The notes beneath the pieces were generated by a model. That model was not told where the DNA came from. It saw nothing but the letters and a program-made list of their open reading frames with translations, and did not search any database. Below are positions 17,490-26,966 of a stretch of DNA of 64,000 nucleotides, in pieces. Position numbers and translations under genes: made by a program. Source of the stretch: JAICYJ01 sp963797565 (lineage in GTDB: Bacteria; Actinomycetota; Thermoleophilia; Gaiellales; JAICJC01); assembly GCA_963797565.1 (NCBI GenBank), contig CAWCPM010000001.1, positions 20,971 through 84,970 of the forward strand. Reading direction: 5' to 3'. Each line of letters begins with the position of its first letter. Position 1 is the stretch's first letter.

Positions 17490-18397
17490 TTCAGCTGATC
17501 GGCGCCCCTTTTGACGGCTTCGGTCGTGTCGGGCACCAGGCTCGCGCGGCCGAGGCGCTGCGCGACGCCGGCCTGGAGCGCGCCTTCGGTGAGCGTGAGG
17601 TGGAGCGGACCGATTTCGGGTTGCCGGCCCCCGACCCGGGTCGCGCCGCCGGCTCGGGGTTGATGAACGAAACTGCCCTGCTGGCGCTGGTCGACGCGCT
17701 TCGCGAGCACGTGGGTGCCGCGCTGACCGCGGATCGCTTCCCGATCGTCTACGGCGGTGAGTGCTCGGTGCTGCTGGGCGCCGTGAATGGCCTGCGCGAC
17801 CACCACGGCCGTGCCGGCCTGGTCTTCGTCGACGGTCATGAGGACACGACGTCGCTGGACGTATCGCCCGACGGCGAGGCGGCGAACATGGAGGTGGGCC
17901 TGCTCCTGGGCATCACCGGGCAGCTCGCGCCCGCGCCGCTGCGCCGCCATCTGCCGGCGCTGGAACCGGCGGCGCTGGCCATGCTCGGCCCGCGCGACCA
18001 CGCGCTGCGCCGCACACTCAACATTGCAAGCCTGGCTGATCGTGGCGTGTGGCTACGCGGCTACGAGGCGATCGCGGCCGATCCCACCCGGATTGCGCGC
18101 GAGGCGGTCGAGCATGTCCGCCGCGCCGCGCCGGCATGGTGGCTGCACACCGACCTTGACGTGCTTGCGCAGGACATCTTCACCGCCGGCCGCGTGCCGG
18201 ACGACGAGGAGGAGCCTGGCGGCCTCGACTGGGCACAGCTCACCGAGCTCACGGCTGCCGCGTTCGCCTGCGGCGGATGTGCCGGGTGGAGCATCGCGAT
18301 CTATGACCCGGAGCAGGATCCCGAAGGGACGGAAGCGAGACGGATCGTCCAGTTCGTGACCGAGGTCGCGGGTCCGCTCGGAACCTTTTCGGGGTGA
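17486..18397 (+). CDS. Arginase/agmatinase-family (ureohydrolase) enzyme
   Basis: 303 residues of the ureohydrolase fold, a binuclear manganese hydrolase acting on guanidino compounds in most members. Metal motifs are recognisable but altered: GGECS (about 90-94) where arginase has GGDHS, DGHED (about 116-120) for DAHxD, and HTDLDVLAQD (about 222) for the DxDxxDP motif. A Cys thus stands at a position usually held by a metal-binding His, as in a subgroup of bacterial paralogues. Start is TTG 17486, overlapping the lipoprotein stop (TTGA). Substrate unknown. Confidence 0.8.
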   Translation: MIQLIGAPFDGFGRVGHQARAAEALRDAGLERAFGEREVERTDFGLPAPDPGRAAGSGLMNETALLALVDALREHVGAALTADRFPIVYGGECSVLLGAVNGLRDHHGRAGLVFVDGHEDTTSLDVSPDGEAANMEVGLLLGITGQLAPAPLRRHLPALEPAALAMLGPRDHALRRTLNIASLADRGVWLRGYEAIAADPTRIAREAVEHVRRAAPAWWLHTDLDVLAQDIFTAGRVPDDEEEPGGLDWAQLTELTAAAFACGGCAGWSIAIYDPEQDPEGTEARRIVQFVTEVAGPLGTFSG

Positions 18398-18457
18398 TTC
18401 GTCCTCTGTAGTGGTAGTGGCGTTGATTGGAGTTGTGGGATCGCAACCCGAGCAGAG

Positions 18458-18913
18458 GTGGAGGCGGTGTTTCGCTCGCATGGTGGGCTGGTGTGGCGCG
18501 CGGTATTGACGACGTCGGCCGGGAGCCGTGAGGTGGCTGATGAGGCGACGGCGGAGGCGTTCGCGCGCCTGTTCGCGTATCGAGAGGGGGTGCGGGATCC
18601 GGTGGCGTGGGTGTTCCGCACGGCCTTCGGCGTGGCCGGCAGGGAGCTGGGCCGGCAGCGACGGCTGGCGGCTGGGGATGCTCCGGAGCCGGGAGCGGAG
18701 GATCGCTCGGAGCTGCCGTCCGATCTGACCGCCGCGCTGCGGCGGCTGTCGCCGGATCAGCGGGCGGCCGTGTTCCTGCACTACTTCGCCGACCTGCCGC
18801 TGCGTGAGGTGGCGCGGTTGTCGGGCGCGCCGGTGGCGACGGTGAAAGTGCGATTGCATCGCGCGCGCCGGCTGCTGCGTGACTCGCTGGTGGTCGGAGG
18901 CGAGTATGTCTGA
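18458..18913 (+). CDS. ECF-type RNA polymerase sigma factor
   Basis: 151 residues with a short sigma region 2 (ADEATAEAFARLFAY, about 27-42, then DPVAWVFRTA) and a clear region 4 helix-turn-helix (LSPDQRAAVFLHYFADLPLREVA, about 90-112, and VKVRLHRARRLL). GTG 18458 is chosen; an earlier in-frame start is not obvious. The stop overlaps the next gene by 8 bases, the usual layout of an ECF sigma and its membrane-bound partner. Target promoters unknown. Confidence 0.85.
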   Translation: MEAVFRSHGGLVWRAVLTTSAGSREVADEATAEAFARLFAYREGVRDPVAWVFRTAFGVAGRELGRQRRLAAGDAPEPGAEDRSELPSDLTAALRRLSPDQRAAVFLHYFADLPLREVARLSGAPVATVKVRLHRARRLLRDSLVVGGEYV

Positions 18914-19685
18914 GTCGTGGCGTGATCTGATGCGGCCGGTCGGGGAGGTCGAGCCGTCGATCGACCTGCTGTCTCGGATCCACCAGCGTGAGGCGGAACA
19001 GCCCGTCGGTAGGCCGCGCGGGATGCGTCTGCCGCGGTTGACGGGGTGGGTGCTGGCCGGGGTGGGGTGCCTGCTGGTGCTGGGTGTGCTGGCGGTTGCG
19101 GCGCACTCGCGTGGCAACACGCCGCCGGCACCCGCTGCACCGCCTGTGTCGGCGGTCAAGCTCGCCGTGCTGCGAAACTCGTTCGTGCCGAAGCAGTTCT
19201 TCCGACGCAGCGCGACCGTGGCAGGCGCTTCCGCGACGGTGCAATTCGGACTGATCCGGCCCCAGTCGGCGCTGGCCTCGGACGCGAACCTGGACTCGAT
19301 ATGGACGTCGAAGACACGGGAGGCGGCGCTGCTCTGGAAGTCCGGTGTCAGCGAGACCATCAGCCGGTGGGCGTGCCGCTGCGACCCTGCATCGTCCCTC
19401 AAGAAGATGGCGCGGACGCTGCCTCCGTTTCGCTACCTCACGATCGGCGGGTCGCCGGCGGTCGCTGCGCCTTCGGCACCTGGGAAGCGAGACATCATCG
19501 GCATCGAGTCCGAAGCGCAGGCCAAGTACGGCGAGCCTGCCAGCGTTGAGGTCGTGCGAGGCGGGCTCAACATCACCCTCTATCAGTACGGCCCGCACGT
19601 CCTGCCCGGCCTGATCGCAGCCGCCCGACAGCTGGTCGGTACTGCGGTCTGCGATGGCTGTCCGATTCCGCCACCGTCCACCTGA
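18906..19685 (+). CDS. Single-pass membrane protein coupled to ECF sigma (possible anti-sigma)
   Basis: 259 residues: short cytoplasmic N-terminus (about 50 residues, SWRDLMRPVGEVEPSIDLLSRI), one membrane segment (about 51-72), and an exported domain of about 180 residues with a CRCD pair and a C-terminal CDGCP. Gene order and topology fit an anti-sigma factor, but the zinc-binding HxxxCxxC motif of the common class is absent. ATG 18906 lies inside the sigma gene, giving translational coupling. Assignment as anti-sigma rests on context. Confidence 0.65.
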   Translation: MSESWRDLMRPVGEVEPSIDLLSRIHQREAEQPVGRPRGMRLPRLTGWVLAGVGCLLVLGVLAVAAHSRGNTPPAPAAPPVSAVKLAVLRNSFVPKQFFRRSATVAGASATVQFGLIRPQSALASDANLDSIWTSKTREAALLWKSGVSETISRWACRCDPASSLKKMARTLPPFRYLTIGGSPAVAAPSAPGKRDIIGIESEAQAKYGEPASVEVVRGGLNITLYQYGPHVLPGLIAAARQLVGTAVCDGCPIPPPST

Positions 19686-19827
19686 TCGCAGTCGGCCCGC
19701 GCGCAGGTTCAAGTTCGCAGCGCTGAGTACACGGCTGTTCGCTCCTTCCAGCGAAAGCACTACAAGCCTTTACAGAAGTCAAAACCAGGCGTAGCCTCCC
19801 CACGGCAACGGCTCCAAAGGGGGAAAA

Positions 19828-20893
19828 ATGAGACGAACGGCACTCACGTTCGCACTTGCCATCGCAGCGTTGCTGGCGCTATCCGGCACCGCATCCGCTG
19901 CGACCTGGCACGTGTGGCCTGGGCAATCGATCCAGAACGCGATCCGGCACGCGTCGCCGGGCGACACGATCATCGTGCACCGCGGCGTGTACCACCAGAA
20001 CCTGACCATCCGCAAGAGCCATCTGACGCTGATCGGCCGCCACGCCGTGCTGAAGCAGCCCGCTCATCCGCGCGGCTTCTGCGCGCAGGTGTCGGCGCCT
20101 GAGGTGGACGGCATCTGCGTGCTGGGCAAGGTCGACGCGAGCTTCAACCCGCTGCGGCCGACGGTCGGCACCACCATCCGCGGCTTCACGGTGAAGCGCT
20201 TCCACGGCGACGGCATCTTCATGTTCAACGTCGCCGACTCCCGGATCATCGGCAACGTGTCAGCGCACAACTCCGGGTACGGCATCGCCGGTTTCGTGCA
20301 GCACGGCGGCGCCTACCTGTGGAACCGCAGCCACGACAACGCGGAGCCGGGGCTGTACCTTGGCGACTCGCCGCACGCCGACTACGTGATCGCCCACAAC
20401 TCGGTGTATCGCAACCAGTACGGCGTGTTCATCCGCCACTCCGCGCACGGCCGCGTGCACGACAACAGGTCCTGGGGCAACTGCGTGGGCATGTTCCTGC
20501 TGGACGACGGCGAGCAGGGTGGTCTCCACAACATGACGCTGTGGAACAACCGCGTGTGGGCCAACGACAAGGCCTGCGCCGCCGACGACGAGGGCTCACC
20601 GCCGCTGTCGGGCATCGGCCTGCTGATGGTGGGCGCGCGCAGCACGCAGGTCACCCACAACTGGATCACCGGGCAACAAGCCGGGCGGTGACAGCTTCAT
20701 CTCCGCCGGGCTGGTGCTGGTGTCGGCCAAGATCGGTGGTGGTAGCGGCTTCGATCCGCGCCACGACACGATCGCCAACAACACCATCACCGGCAACTCG
20801 CCGCTGGACGTCTTCTATGACGAGTCCGGCGGGGACAATCACTTCCCGGGCAACACCTGCAACACGTCGCAGCCGTCCTGGATCTGCGGCTGA
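19828..20893 (+). CDS. Secreted right-handed parallel beta-helix protein (one-base frameshift near 20673)
   Basis: Signal peptide (about residues 1-28, ending SASAAT), then NosD/pectin-lyase-like beta-helix coils: ATWHVWPGQSIQNAI, VHRGVYHQNLTI, and repeats such as SRIIGNVSAHNSGYGI and YVIAHNSVYRNQYGV. The frame ends at 20691, but one extra base near 20673 accounts for it: in the +1 frame the protein continues (SFISAGLVLVSAK ... NNTITGNSPLDVFYDESG) to TGA 20891-20893, about 354 residues. Probably a cell-surface or secreted carbohydrate-binding or -degrading protein; no catalytic residues can be assigned. AAAGGGGG precedes the ATG. A terminator follows. Confidence 0.78.
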
Positions 20894-20904
20894 TCTGACA
20901 CAGA

Positions 20905-20937
20905 GCTGGGGCGCCGGGCGAGAACCGGCGCCCCAGC
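20905..20937 (+). terminator. Hairpin terminator after beta-helix gene
   Basis: Perfect 13-base arms (GCTGGGGCGCCGG / complement) around GCGAGAA, 11 bases past the stop at 20893. Its position supports 20893, not 20691, as the true gene end. Confidence 0.85.
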
Positions 20938-21011
20938 CTGTTCTGCCGAGGCGGGGCGTTTTGGGGATACTCAGGCGCGATGCTTCAGGATCAAGGCCAA
21001 CGGGCGACGGT

Positions 21012-22157
21012 TTGACATCAGCCCTGATCCCGCGCGAGCAGTACGTCGCGCTGGAGCGTTGCGTGTACCTGAACCAGGCGTCGCTTGGCCTGGTTCCGCG
21101 CCGTTCGACGGAGGCGATGGTCGATTTCCTCGTCGATGTCGCGCAGTACGGCAACGTGCGGCTATCGGACGTCGCCGAGGAGCGGATCCTCGACGACCTT
21201 CGCCAGGCTGCGGCCGGGTTGTTTGACGCGCCGCTGCGGTCGGTGGCGGTCGTGGCAGGAGCGAGTGAGGCGCTCGGTCAGCTCGCGTTCCTGACCGCAC
21301 AGGCCGGCGGCGAGGTCGTGCTCGTGGCGTCCGATTTCCCCAGCGTGACCTATCCGTGGCTTGTCGCGCACGAGCGGTTCGGCACGGTGGTCAAGTGGGT
21401 GAAGGACGATCCAGGACAGGATCTCACGGCTGCCCTCGTCGACGGCATCCAGAGCAGCACCACGGCGGTGTGTTTCAGTGCGGTCCAGTTCGCGACCGGG
21501 TCACTGGTCGACGTCGGCGAGGTCGTACGGCGGGCGCACGCGGTCGGGGCGCGTGCCATCGTCGATGTCACGCAGATGGCGGGAGCGATGGCGGTGAGCC
21601 TGCGCGCGTGGTCCGCCGACGCGCTCGTGTGCAGCGGGTACAAATGGCTGTCCACACATGGCGGCGTCGCGCTGCTGGCGGTCGCCGACGAGTTGCTGCA
21701 GGGCCTGCCGCCGATCGTCGGCTGGAAGGGCGCCCGCCACCCGTTCCAGTTCGATCCCACGACGCTGGCGCTCGCAACCGACGCGCGACGCTTCGAGCTC
21801 TCGACGATCGCCTACAGCTCGGCCGCCGGCCTGAGCACCTCGATCGAGCTGTTGACCGGAGTCGGCTTTCCGGCGCTCCCCCGACACGCTGAAGCGCTCG
21901 CGCGCGAGCTGGTCGCCGCGACGGCGCCGCACGGCTGGACGCCGTTCCGAGATCTCGACGCGCCCGGCGCCAGCCATCACATCGTCTCGCTGCGTCATCC
22001 CACGCTCGCCGCACCAGCGATCCAGGCCCGCCTCGCTGAAGAGCACCAGATCGTGGTCAGCTCGAGAGGGGGCGGCATCCGCGTGTCACTTCATGCGTAC
22101 AACGACAGCTCCGATATCGACGCGCTCGCCGTCGCCGTGGGCAACGCGAGCCGATAG
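21012..22157 (+). CDS. Class V aminotransferase-family PLP enzyme
   Basis: About 381 residues of the cysteine desulfurase/isopenicillin-epimerase-like branch. Seen: VYLNQASLGLVP (N-terminal Asn/Ser-rich substrate loop), VDVTQMAGA (Asp holding the PLP pyridine), CSGYKWLSTHGG with the PLP lysine at about 211, and IVVSSRGGGIRVSLHAYN near the C-terminus. The start is uncertain: TTG 21012 and TTG 20961 are in frame without a good ribosome site, while ATG 20980, which follows a GATACT box, is in another frame. Substrate unknown. Confidence 0.8.
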   Translation: MTSALIPREQYVALERCVYLNQASLGLVPRRSTEAMVDFLVDVAQYGNVRLSDVAEERILDDLRQAAAGLFDAPLRSVAVVAGASEALGQLAFLTAQAGGEVVLVASDFPSVTYPWLVAHERFGTVVKWVKDDPGQDLTAALVDGIQSSTTAVCFSAVQFATGSLVDVGEVVRRAHAVGARAIVDVTQMAGAMAVSLRAWSADALVCSGYKWLSTHGGVALLAVADELLQGLPPIVGWKGARHPFQFDPTTLALATDARRFELSTIAYSSAAGLSTSIELLTGVGFPALPRHAEALARELVAATAPHGWTPFRDLDAPGASHHIVSLRHPTLAAPAIQARLAEEHQIVVSSRGGGIRVSLHAYNDSSDIDALAVAVGNASR

Positions 22158-22171
22158 TCGCATACATCGGT

Positions 22172-22200
22172 TTGACAGAACGTTGCGGGGTTTATACGTT
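22172..22200 (+). promoter_or_regulatory. Promoter TTGACA-N17-TACGTT upstream of first BNR gene
   Basis: Perfect -35 TTGACA (22172-22177), 17-base spacer and TANNNT -10 (22195-22200). It begins right after the stop of the aminotransferase gene and lies 33 bases before the BNR start, which has AAGGAGCC. One of the best vegetative-type promoters in the window. Confidence 0.75.
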
Positions 22201-22232
22201 ATGCGGCGCCATCCCTCGAGAAGGAGCCTCAG

Positions 22233-23502
22233 GTGTCGGGATCCACGGTTCGCGTTGGTATGACCGTTCGTGCGGCACTTGCGGTGACACTGCTCGGGTT
22301 GGCGGTAGGGGTGGCGGGAGTTAGCGCCGCGCCCGTTACGTGGCAGGGTGAGTCGATCATCTCCTCGCCTGCGACGGGAGATGGGTGGGAGCCCGCGATC
22401 GCGGCCGACCCGTCGACGCCATACGTCTACACCGCCTGGATGCAGTACTCGGGCCCCAGCATCACCATCAGCCAGCGGACGTCAACCGACGGCGGCTCGA
22501 CGTGGGGCCCGGTCAAGCCGCTTTGTGCGAGTTGCGTGAAGGGGCAGTACGACATCACCCTGGCGACGTCGAGCACCGGCGCTGTGTACGCCACCTACAT
22601 GCAGGGGAACCACATCTCATTCACCCGGTCGACCGATCACGCGGCCACCTGGTCGGCTCCGCTGAAGATCTCCGCAGGCACCTGGGCTGACAAGCCGTGG
22701 ATGACCACCAGTGCCAACGGGCAGGACGTCTACGTGATGTGGGCGTCACACGGCAACGTCGACGTCACCTCGTCGCACGACGCCGGTCTCACGTTCTCGA
22801 CGCCGGTCCAGATCACGAACGAGTCGGGCATCTACTACTACCCGAACGGTGGCACGGTGCTCCCGAACGGGACGGTCGAGATCGTCGCGTCGGAGTATCC
22901 TGAGCAGGGCAACACCACCAAGAACACCGGGCCCATCAACATCGTCGCATTCCGCTCCACGAACCGCGGCGGCAGCTGGCAGCGAACGGTGGTGGACACG
23001 CTCAACACCGGGGCAACGTTCGCCACCTCGTCGGTGACAACGGTCGCGTCGGACGCGACCGGCACGCTGGTGCTCCTGTACAGCGGCTCAACCAGCGTCG
23101 GCGCGAACGGCAAGGTGTACGTGCGCCGCTCGACCGACTCCGGCGCCACCTGGAGCGCCCGGGTCGAGATGACCACCTCAGCGGGCGGCGCCGACGCCAC
23201 CCAGGTTGCCGCCGCAGGCAAGGCCGCGGGCCAGTTCGTGATCACCTGGATGGACAACCGCGGTGGCGGCTTTAACGTCTGGGAGCGCCAGTCCTCCGAC
23301 GGCGGCGCCACGCTGGACCGCCGATGCGAAGGTGTCGGATGCGACCTCCGGCGCGTCCTACAAGACAACGGCCGGCTTCGGCACACCGTATGGTGACTAC
23401 GACACGGTGGCGATCAACTCCGCCGGCAAGGCCGTGGCGGTCATGGGCGAAGGCGACACCGGTCAGATACACGGCGACATCTGGGCGAACAGACAAAACT
23501 GA
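22233..23502 (+). CDS. Secreted Asp-box (BNR/sialidase-fold) protein (one-base frameshift near 23313)
   Basis: Signal peptide (about residues 1-33), then a six-bladed propeller of the sialidase type. Asp-box motifs are visible: STDGGSTW, STDHAATW, STNRGGSW, STDSGATW and SSDGGATL/W. No sialidase arginine triad can be made out, so hydrolase activity is not supported. The frame breaks at 23396, but removing one base near 23313 (ACGCTGG to ACGTGG) restores the last Asp box and continues to TGA 23500-23502 (ANRQN end), about 422 residues. Followed by a paralogous Asp-box gene. Confidence 0.78.
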
Positions 23503-23535
23503 GTGCCCTCAACCGGTCTGGGGAGGCAAGGCAAG

Positions 23536-24931
23536 ATGCTGCAGAAGCGATCGTTGCTGGTGGGAATCGTGGTCGTTGTGGTGCTCGTGGTGGCAGCCCT
23601 GATCATCGGACTGGGGCGCAGCAGCGAAGAGCACGAAGGAAAGGGAGATCCGGACAAAGACGTGGCGGGGGCGCGGATCGCGGCCTTCCACCACAAGACG
23701 GTGCGTCAGCTGGACGCGCAGGCGGCGGCGACGCCGACGGGATTCGACTCGGAGCGTCTGTGGGGAACCGGCGATGACTGGGAGCCCGCGATCGCGGTCG
23801 ATCCCAGCTCGTCGTACGTCTACCAGGCGACGACGCGCTACGGCGGGCCGAAGGCCTGCGCCTCGTGTTCCGATCCGGCCATCATCGTGCGCGCCTCGAG
23901 CGACGGCGGGGCCACATGGGGCCCCGACACCTACATCTGCGCGTGCAAGAACGTGAAGGCGCAGAACGATCCGCAGCTGGCCGTTGCCAGCGACGGCACG
24001 ATATATGCCGCGTGGCTGAACGACTATCAGCCGGGCGTGGTGTTCTCGAAGTCGACCAATCACGGGGCTGACATGGTCGACGCCCAAGTCGGTTGAAGGG
24101 AAGTCGCTCAGCTTCAGCGACAAGCCGATCATGGCGATATCGCCGACCGGCAAGGACGTCTACATCGCCTTCAACGCGAGCGACAGCTATGTGGTCGCCT
24201 CGCACGACTTCGGCGCGACCTGGGGCACCCGGGTCAAGACCAACAGCGACTCCCTCTACTGGTTCGCCGAGGGCGGCGCGGTCGCCCCCAACGGCTCCAT
24301 CTACTTCTCCGAGAGCGCCGAGAACCAGAGCGCCACCGGCCAGGTGAAGCTGGCGGTTCTCCGCTCCACCAACGGCGGAACGTCGTGGACGACGACCTTC
24401 ATCGACACATCGGAGCAGCAGCCGGCGTGCACGGCCGATGGCTGCACCAACGACTTCCTGGGACCGCAGGCGATGCTGTCGGTCGACTCGGCCGGCAAGG
24501 TGCTGGTCGCCTACACGCTGAACACCACGGCGGGAGCGCCAAAGGGGTTGTACGTACGCACGTCCGCCGACGGTGCAACCTGGAGCGCGCGGCAGCAGCT
24601 GAACGGTCTCGGCGATAGCGGCTTCCCGGTCGTCTCTCATGGCCCGACCGCCGGCGACTTCCGCGTTGCGTGGCAAGACAACAGGAACGGCGCGACCGCA
24701 TACAACACGTGGTACACACGCACCACCAACGGCGGCGGATCCTGGTCGAGCGCGGTGCGGCTGTCAGACCTCGGGTCAGGCGCGCCGTACAAGACGGCCG
24801 CCGGATACGCGTTCCCCTACGGTGACTACTTCGAGATGGAGACGGCAGCATCCGGCGTCAACTACGTGATCTGGAGCGAAGGCACAAGCTACGTCGGGCC
24901 CGGTGGCAGCTGGTATACCAAGGGACAGTAA
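23536..24931 (+). CDS. Membrane-anchored Asp-box (BNR) propeller protein (one-base frameshift near 24072)
   Basis: Second propeller gene, about 464 residues after repair. An N-terminal membrane anchor (about 7-29, LLVGIVVVVVLVVAALI), a charged linker, then Asp boxes SSDGGATW, STNHGA-TW, SHDFGATW, STNGGTSW, SADGATW and TTNGGGSW. The frame changes by +1 within STNHGATW (near 24072), splitting one Asp box exactly, so the intact gene is clear. ATG 23536 with GGGAGG upstream; GTG 23503 is an alternative. Shares GDDWEPAIAVDPS and a terminal ...PYGDYFE with the preceding gene (GDGWEPAIAADPS, PYGDYDT), so the two arose by duplication. Confidence 0.78.
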
Positions 24932-24964
24932 CGGAATTAGCGGCCGTTAGGCCCAGCGCGCGGC

Positions 24965-26005
24965 CTACCCGGTGAGCTGGGGGATGTAGGCGGGCGGGAG
25001 GGTGCTGCCGAGGCTGGGGTCGGTCGCGGCAGGGCCGACGTAGACGGCGTCGACGATCTTTCCGCCGCTGGTGTAGTCCTTGAGGATCCACCAGGAGAAG
25101 CTGACGACCTTGACCTGGCCGCTTCCCTGGCCCGGCCAGTTGTTCGACCCGTCCTGGTTGTTGATCACGACGGGCAGCAGCACCAGCTGGCAGCTGTTCG
25201 GCTGGAGCAGTGTCACGCCGCTGCCGAACGTGGCGATCGTGCTCGGCGCCTGAAGGGGGCTGCAGCGGGCGTCGATGCCGGCCGAGGTGGGGCCGGTGTT
25301 CTGGCCGGTCTTGGTGTCGATCACCTGGTTGACCGTGATCGGGCAGGTGGTGACGATGCCGCCGGTGATCTGGGCCTGGTAGAGCTGGGCTCCGCCGAGG
25401 CCGTTGACGTTTCCGGTCGTGCATGCCGATGTGGCCGTGTCCCAGGCCGGCAGCCGCACGGCTCCGTTGTTGGGCCCGCTGTTGTCGGTGTAGATCTGGT
25501 AGGTGGATCCCGGCGTGTAGGTGTTGTTCATGACCGCCCACGGCAGCGCTCCTCCGCCGTTCTGCACCATCGTCGCCTTGGCGGTTGAGACGAGGCTGAC
25601 GCTGGTCTTGCCAAAGATCTTGGCGAAGAAGGTCTGGGCCTGACGGGTCACCGTCACCTGAATCGTGTCGTTGGGGATGTAGTTCGTGGTCTGCGTGTAG
25701 GTCGCGGTATCACCGCTGGCCATGTTCTTCGTGAACTCCGATGACGCGTTCGTCTGCGCGGTCGACCAGTTGACGCCCAGAAACGCCGCACCCGCAAGCG
25801 CGGACGCATCCGCCGAGTTCTGCGTCGCTCGCTTGCCCTGCGCCCAGAACCCCACATCAATCGCCAGCGCGCACATCCCAAGCAGGACGACCAGGAAGAC
25901 CACGAACAACGGCAACGTCTGACCAGCCTGGCCACGATCCGCACGACGGCGGCCGGCCTGCGCTGCGCCTGCGGTTACCTCGGGGGATGTGTGCCGGGGG
26001 GCCAT
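24965..26005 (-). CDS. TadG-like (Flp pilus assembly TadE/G family) protein 1
   Basis: 346 residues. Cytoplasmic start, then the family signature GQAGQTLPLF leading into one membrane segment (about 33-53), then QNSADASALAGAAFLG (about 61-76), and an exported domain of about 260 residues with several Cys pairs. TadG-like proteins are minor pseudopilin-related parts of tight-adherence systems, but no Tad ATPase, prepilin or peptidase genes are in the window. Paralogous to the protein encoded at 27685-28734 along its whole length (GPTS.GI.., QLVL.P.., NW.G....V.). Confidence 0.85.
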   Translation of the reverse strand: MAPRHTSPEVTAGAAQAGRRRADRGQAGQTLPLFVVFLVVLLGMCALAIDVGFWAQGKRATQNSADASALAGAAFLGVNWSTAQTNASSEFTKNMASGDTATYTQTTNYIPNDTIQVTVTRQAQTFFAKIFGKTSVSLVSTAKATMVQNGGGALPWAVMNNTYTPGSTYQIYTDNSGPNNGAVRLPAWDTATSACTTGNVNGLGGAQLYQAQITGGIVTTCPITVNQVIDTKTGQNTGPTSAGIDARCSPLQAPSTIATFGSGVTLLQPNSCQLVLLPVVINNQDGSNNWPGQGSGQVKVVSFSWWILKDYTSGGKIVDAVYVGPAATDPSLGSTLPPAYIPQLTG

Positions 26006-26192
26006 GATCTTTGGGTCGACCTGAGAAGTGTCCTGTATGTGACAAGACCCTCAAACCGGCCACATCCTGCGCTGTTGGCGGCAAGATCACCCGTTCAGGT
26101 GACCCCGCCGTGCGGCCGCCCCCGCGGCGACCCTGCAGGCCCATCCCCGGCGCGCCTGCCGATGGCGCGACCGGGGGTTGGGCGCGTGCTGG
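26006..26192 (-). other. Intergenic region upstream of TadG-like gene 1
   Basis: 187 bases between the anti-sigma-like gene and TadG-like gene 1. On the minus strand GGGTCTT lies in the leader, as it does upstream of TadG-like gene 2 (GGGGTCTTTT), which may be a shared promoter element. No clear -35/-10 pair or riboswitch. Confidence 0.3.
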
Positions 26193-26966
26193 CTAGTGAG
26201 CGGCCGGGTGGCTGCCGGCGTTGCCGGAGCCGGCGCTGCTGTGGCCGCCGCTGGCGGTTTGTGCCGTCGACGAGCCCTGGCTGTCATGTCCACCGCTGGC
26301 GCCATCGGCAGTACCGGTTCCGCCCTGATCGGAGGTACCCGCCGAGTGGTCGCCGCTCGCCTGGCCAGGAGGATTCCCGGCGTGGCTCTTCCCGCCGCTG
26401 GCGGCGGTGGAGATGGTCGCGCCCTTGTCACGGCCGGTCGCGGTCGTGGTCCGCGCCAGGGTCGAGATGGCGGCTCCCTTGCCCTTGCCAGAGCTGGTGT
26501 CGCCGGTCGCATCCGTGCCGGTGTCTGCGGTCGCTGCATGCCCAGGTGCGGCGGCGGAGTTTCCGCGGGTGTCGGGATGCGTCCCGGCATGCTGGTTGGG
26601 CCCGGGCACGGTCACACCGAGGCCGGCCAGCACACCTTTGGCCGTGTCCTGTGCGGCGCCGGGCAGTGCGCCGGCATAGGCCAGGCCGCTGGTTGCGACC
26701 AGTGCGGCACCGGACAGCGCCAGGCTCAGAGCGAAACGGGAACGACGAGATTTCACGGGACCCCTCCTCGGGCGATCAACAGTGTCGGCAGCACCGAGCG
26801 CCGCCGTGAATGCCGCCACCGACCGGGCCTGATCCGAAAGCTCGTGATCCAGACCGGGTACCCGCAACGCGTCCATCAGGGACGCGAGCGACTCGGCGCC
26901 GCCGTCGACCGGGAGGCCGTCGAGGACACGATCGTCGCTTCGCATATCACGCGGTGAGTGGCTCAT
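26193..26966 (-). CDS. Single-pass membrane protein with low-complexity exported tail (probable anti-sigma partner)
   Basis: 257 residues. Cytoplasmic N-terminal region of about 75 residues (SLASLMDALRVPGLDHELSD...), one membrane segment (about 77-100, ending GLAYAGALPG), then about 150 exported residues rich in Gly, Ser, Thr, Ala and His with no predicted fold. It overlaps the sigma gene by 20 bases, the usual coupling of ECF sigma factors to membrane-bound regulators. No zinc-finger motif; role inferred from context. Confidence 0.65.
   Translation of the reverse strand: MSHSPRDMRSDDRVLDGLPVDGGAESLASLMDALRVPGLDHELSDQARSVAAFTAALGAADTVDRPRRGPVKSRRSRFALSLALSGAALVATSGLAYAGALPGAAQDTAKGVLAGLGVTVPGPNQHAGTHPDTRGNSAAAPGHAATADTGTDATGDTSSGKGKGAAISTLARTTTATGRDKGATISTAASGGKSHAGNPPGQASGDHSAGTSDQGGTGTADGASGGHDSQGSSTAQTASGGHSSAGSGNAGSHPAAH

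Noticed and set aside
26011..26196. Short plus-strand frame with a CPVCD zinc-ribbon-like start
   Set aside because: No ribosome site, low-complexity Pro/Arg tail and position antisense to a gene leader; most likely chance.
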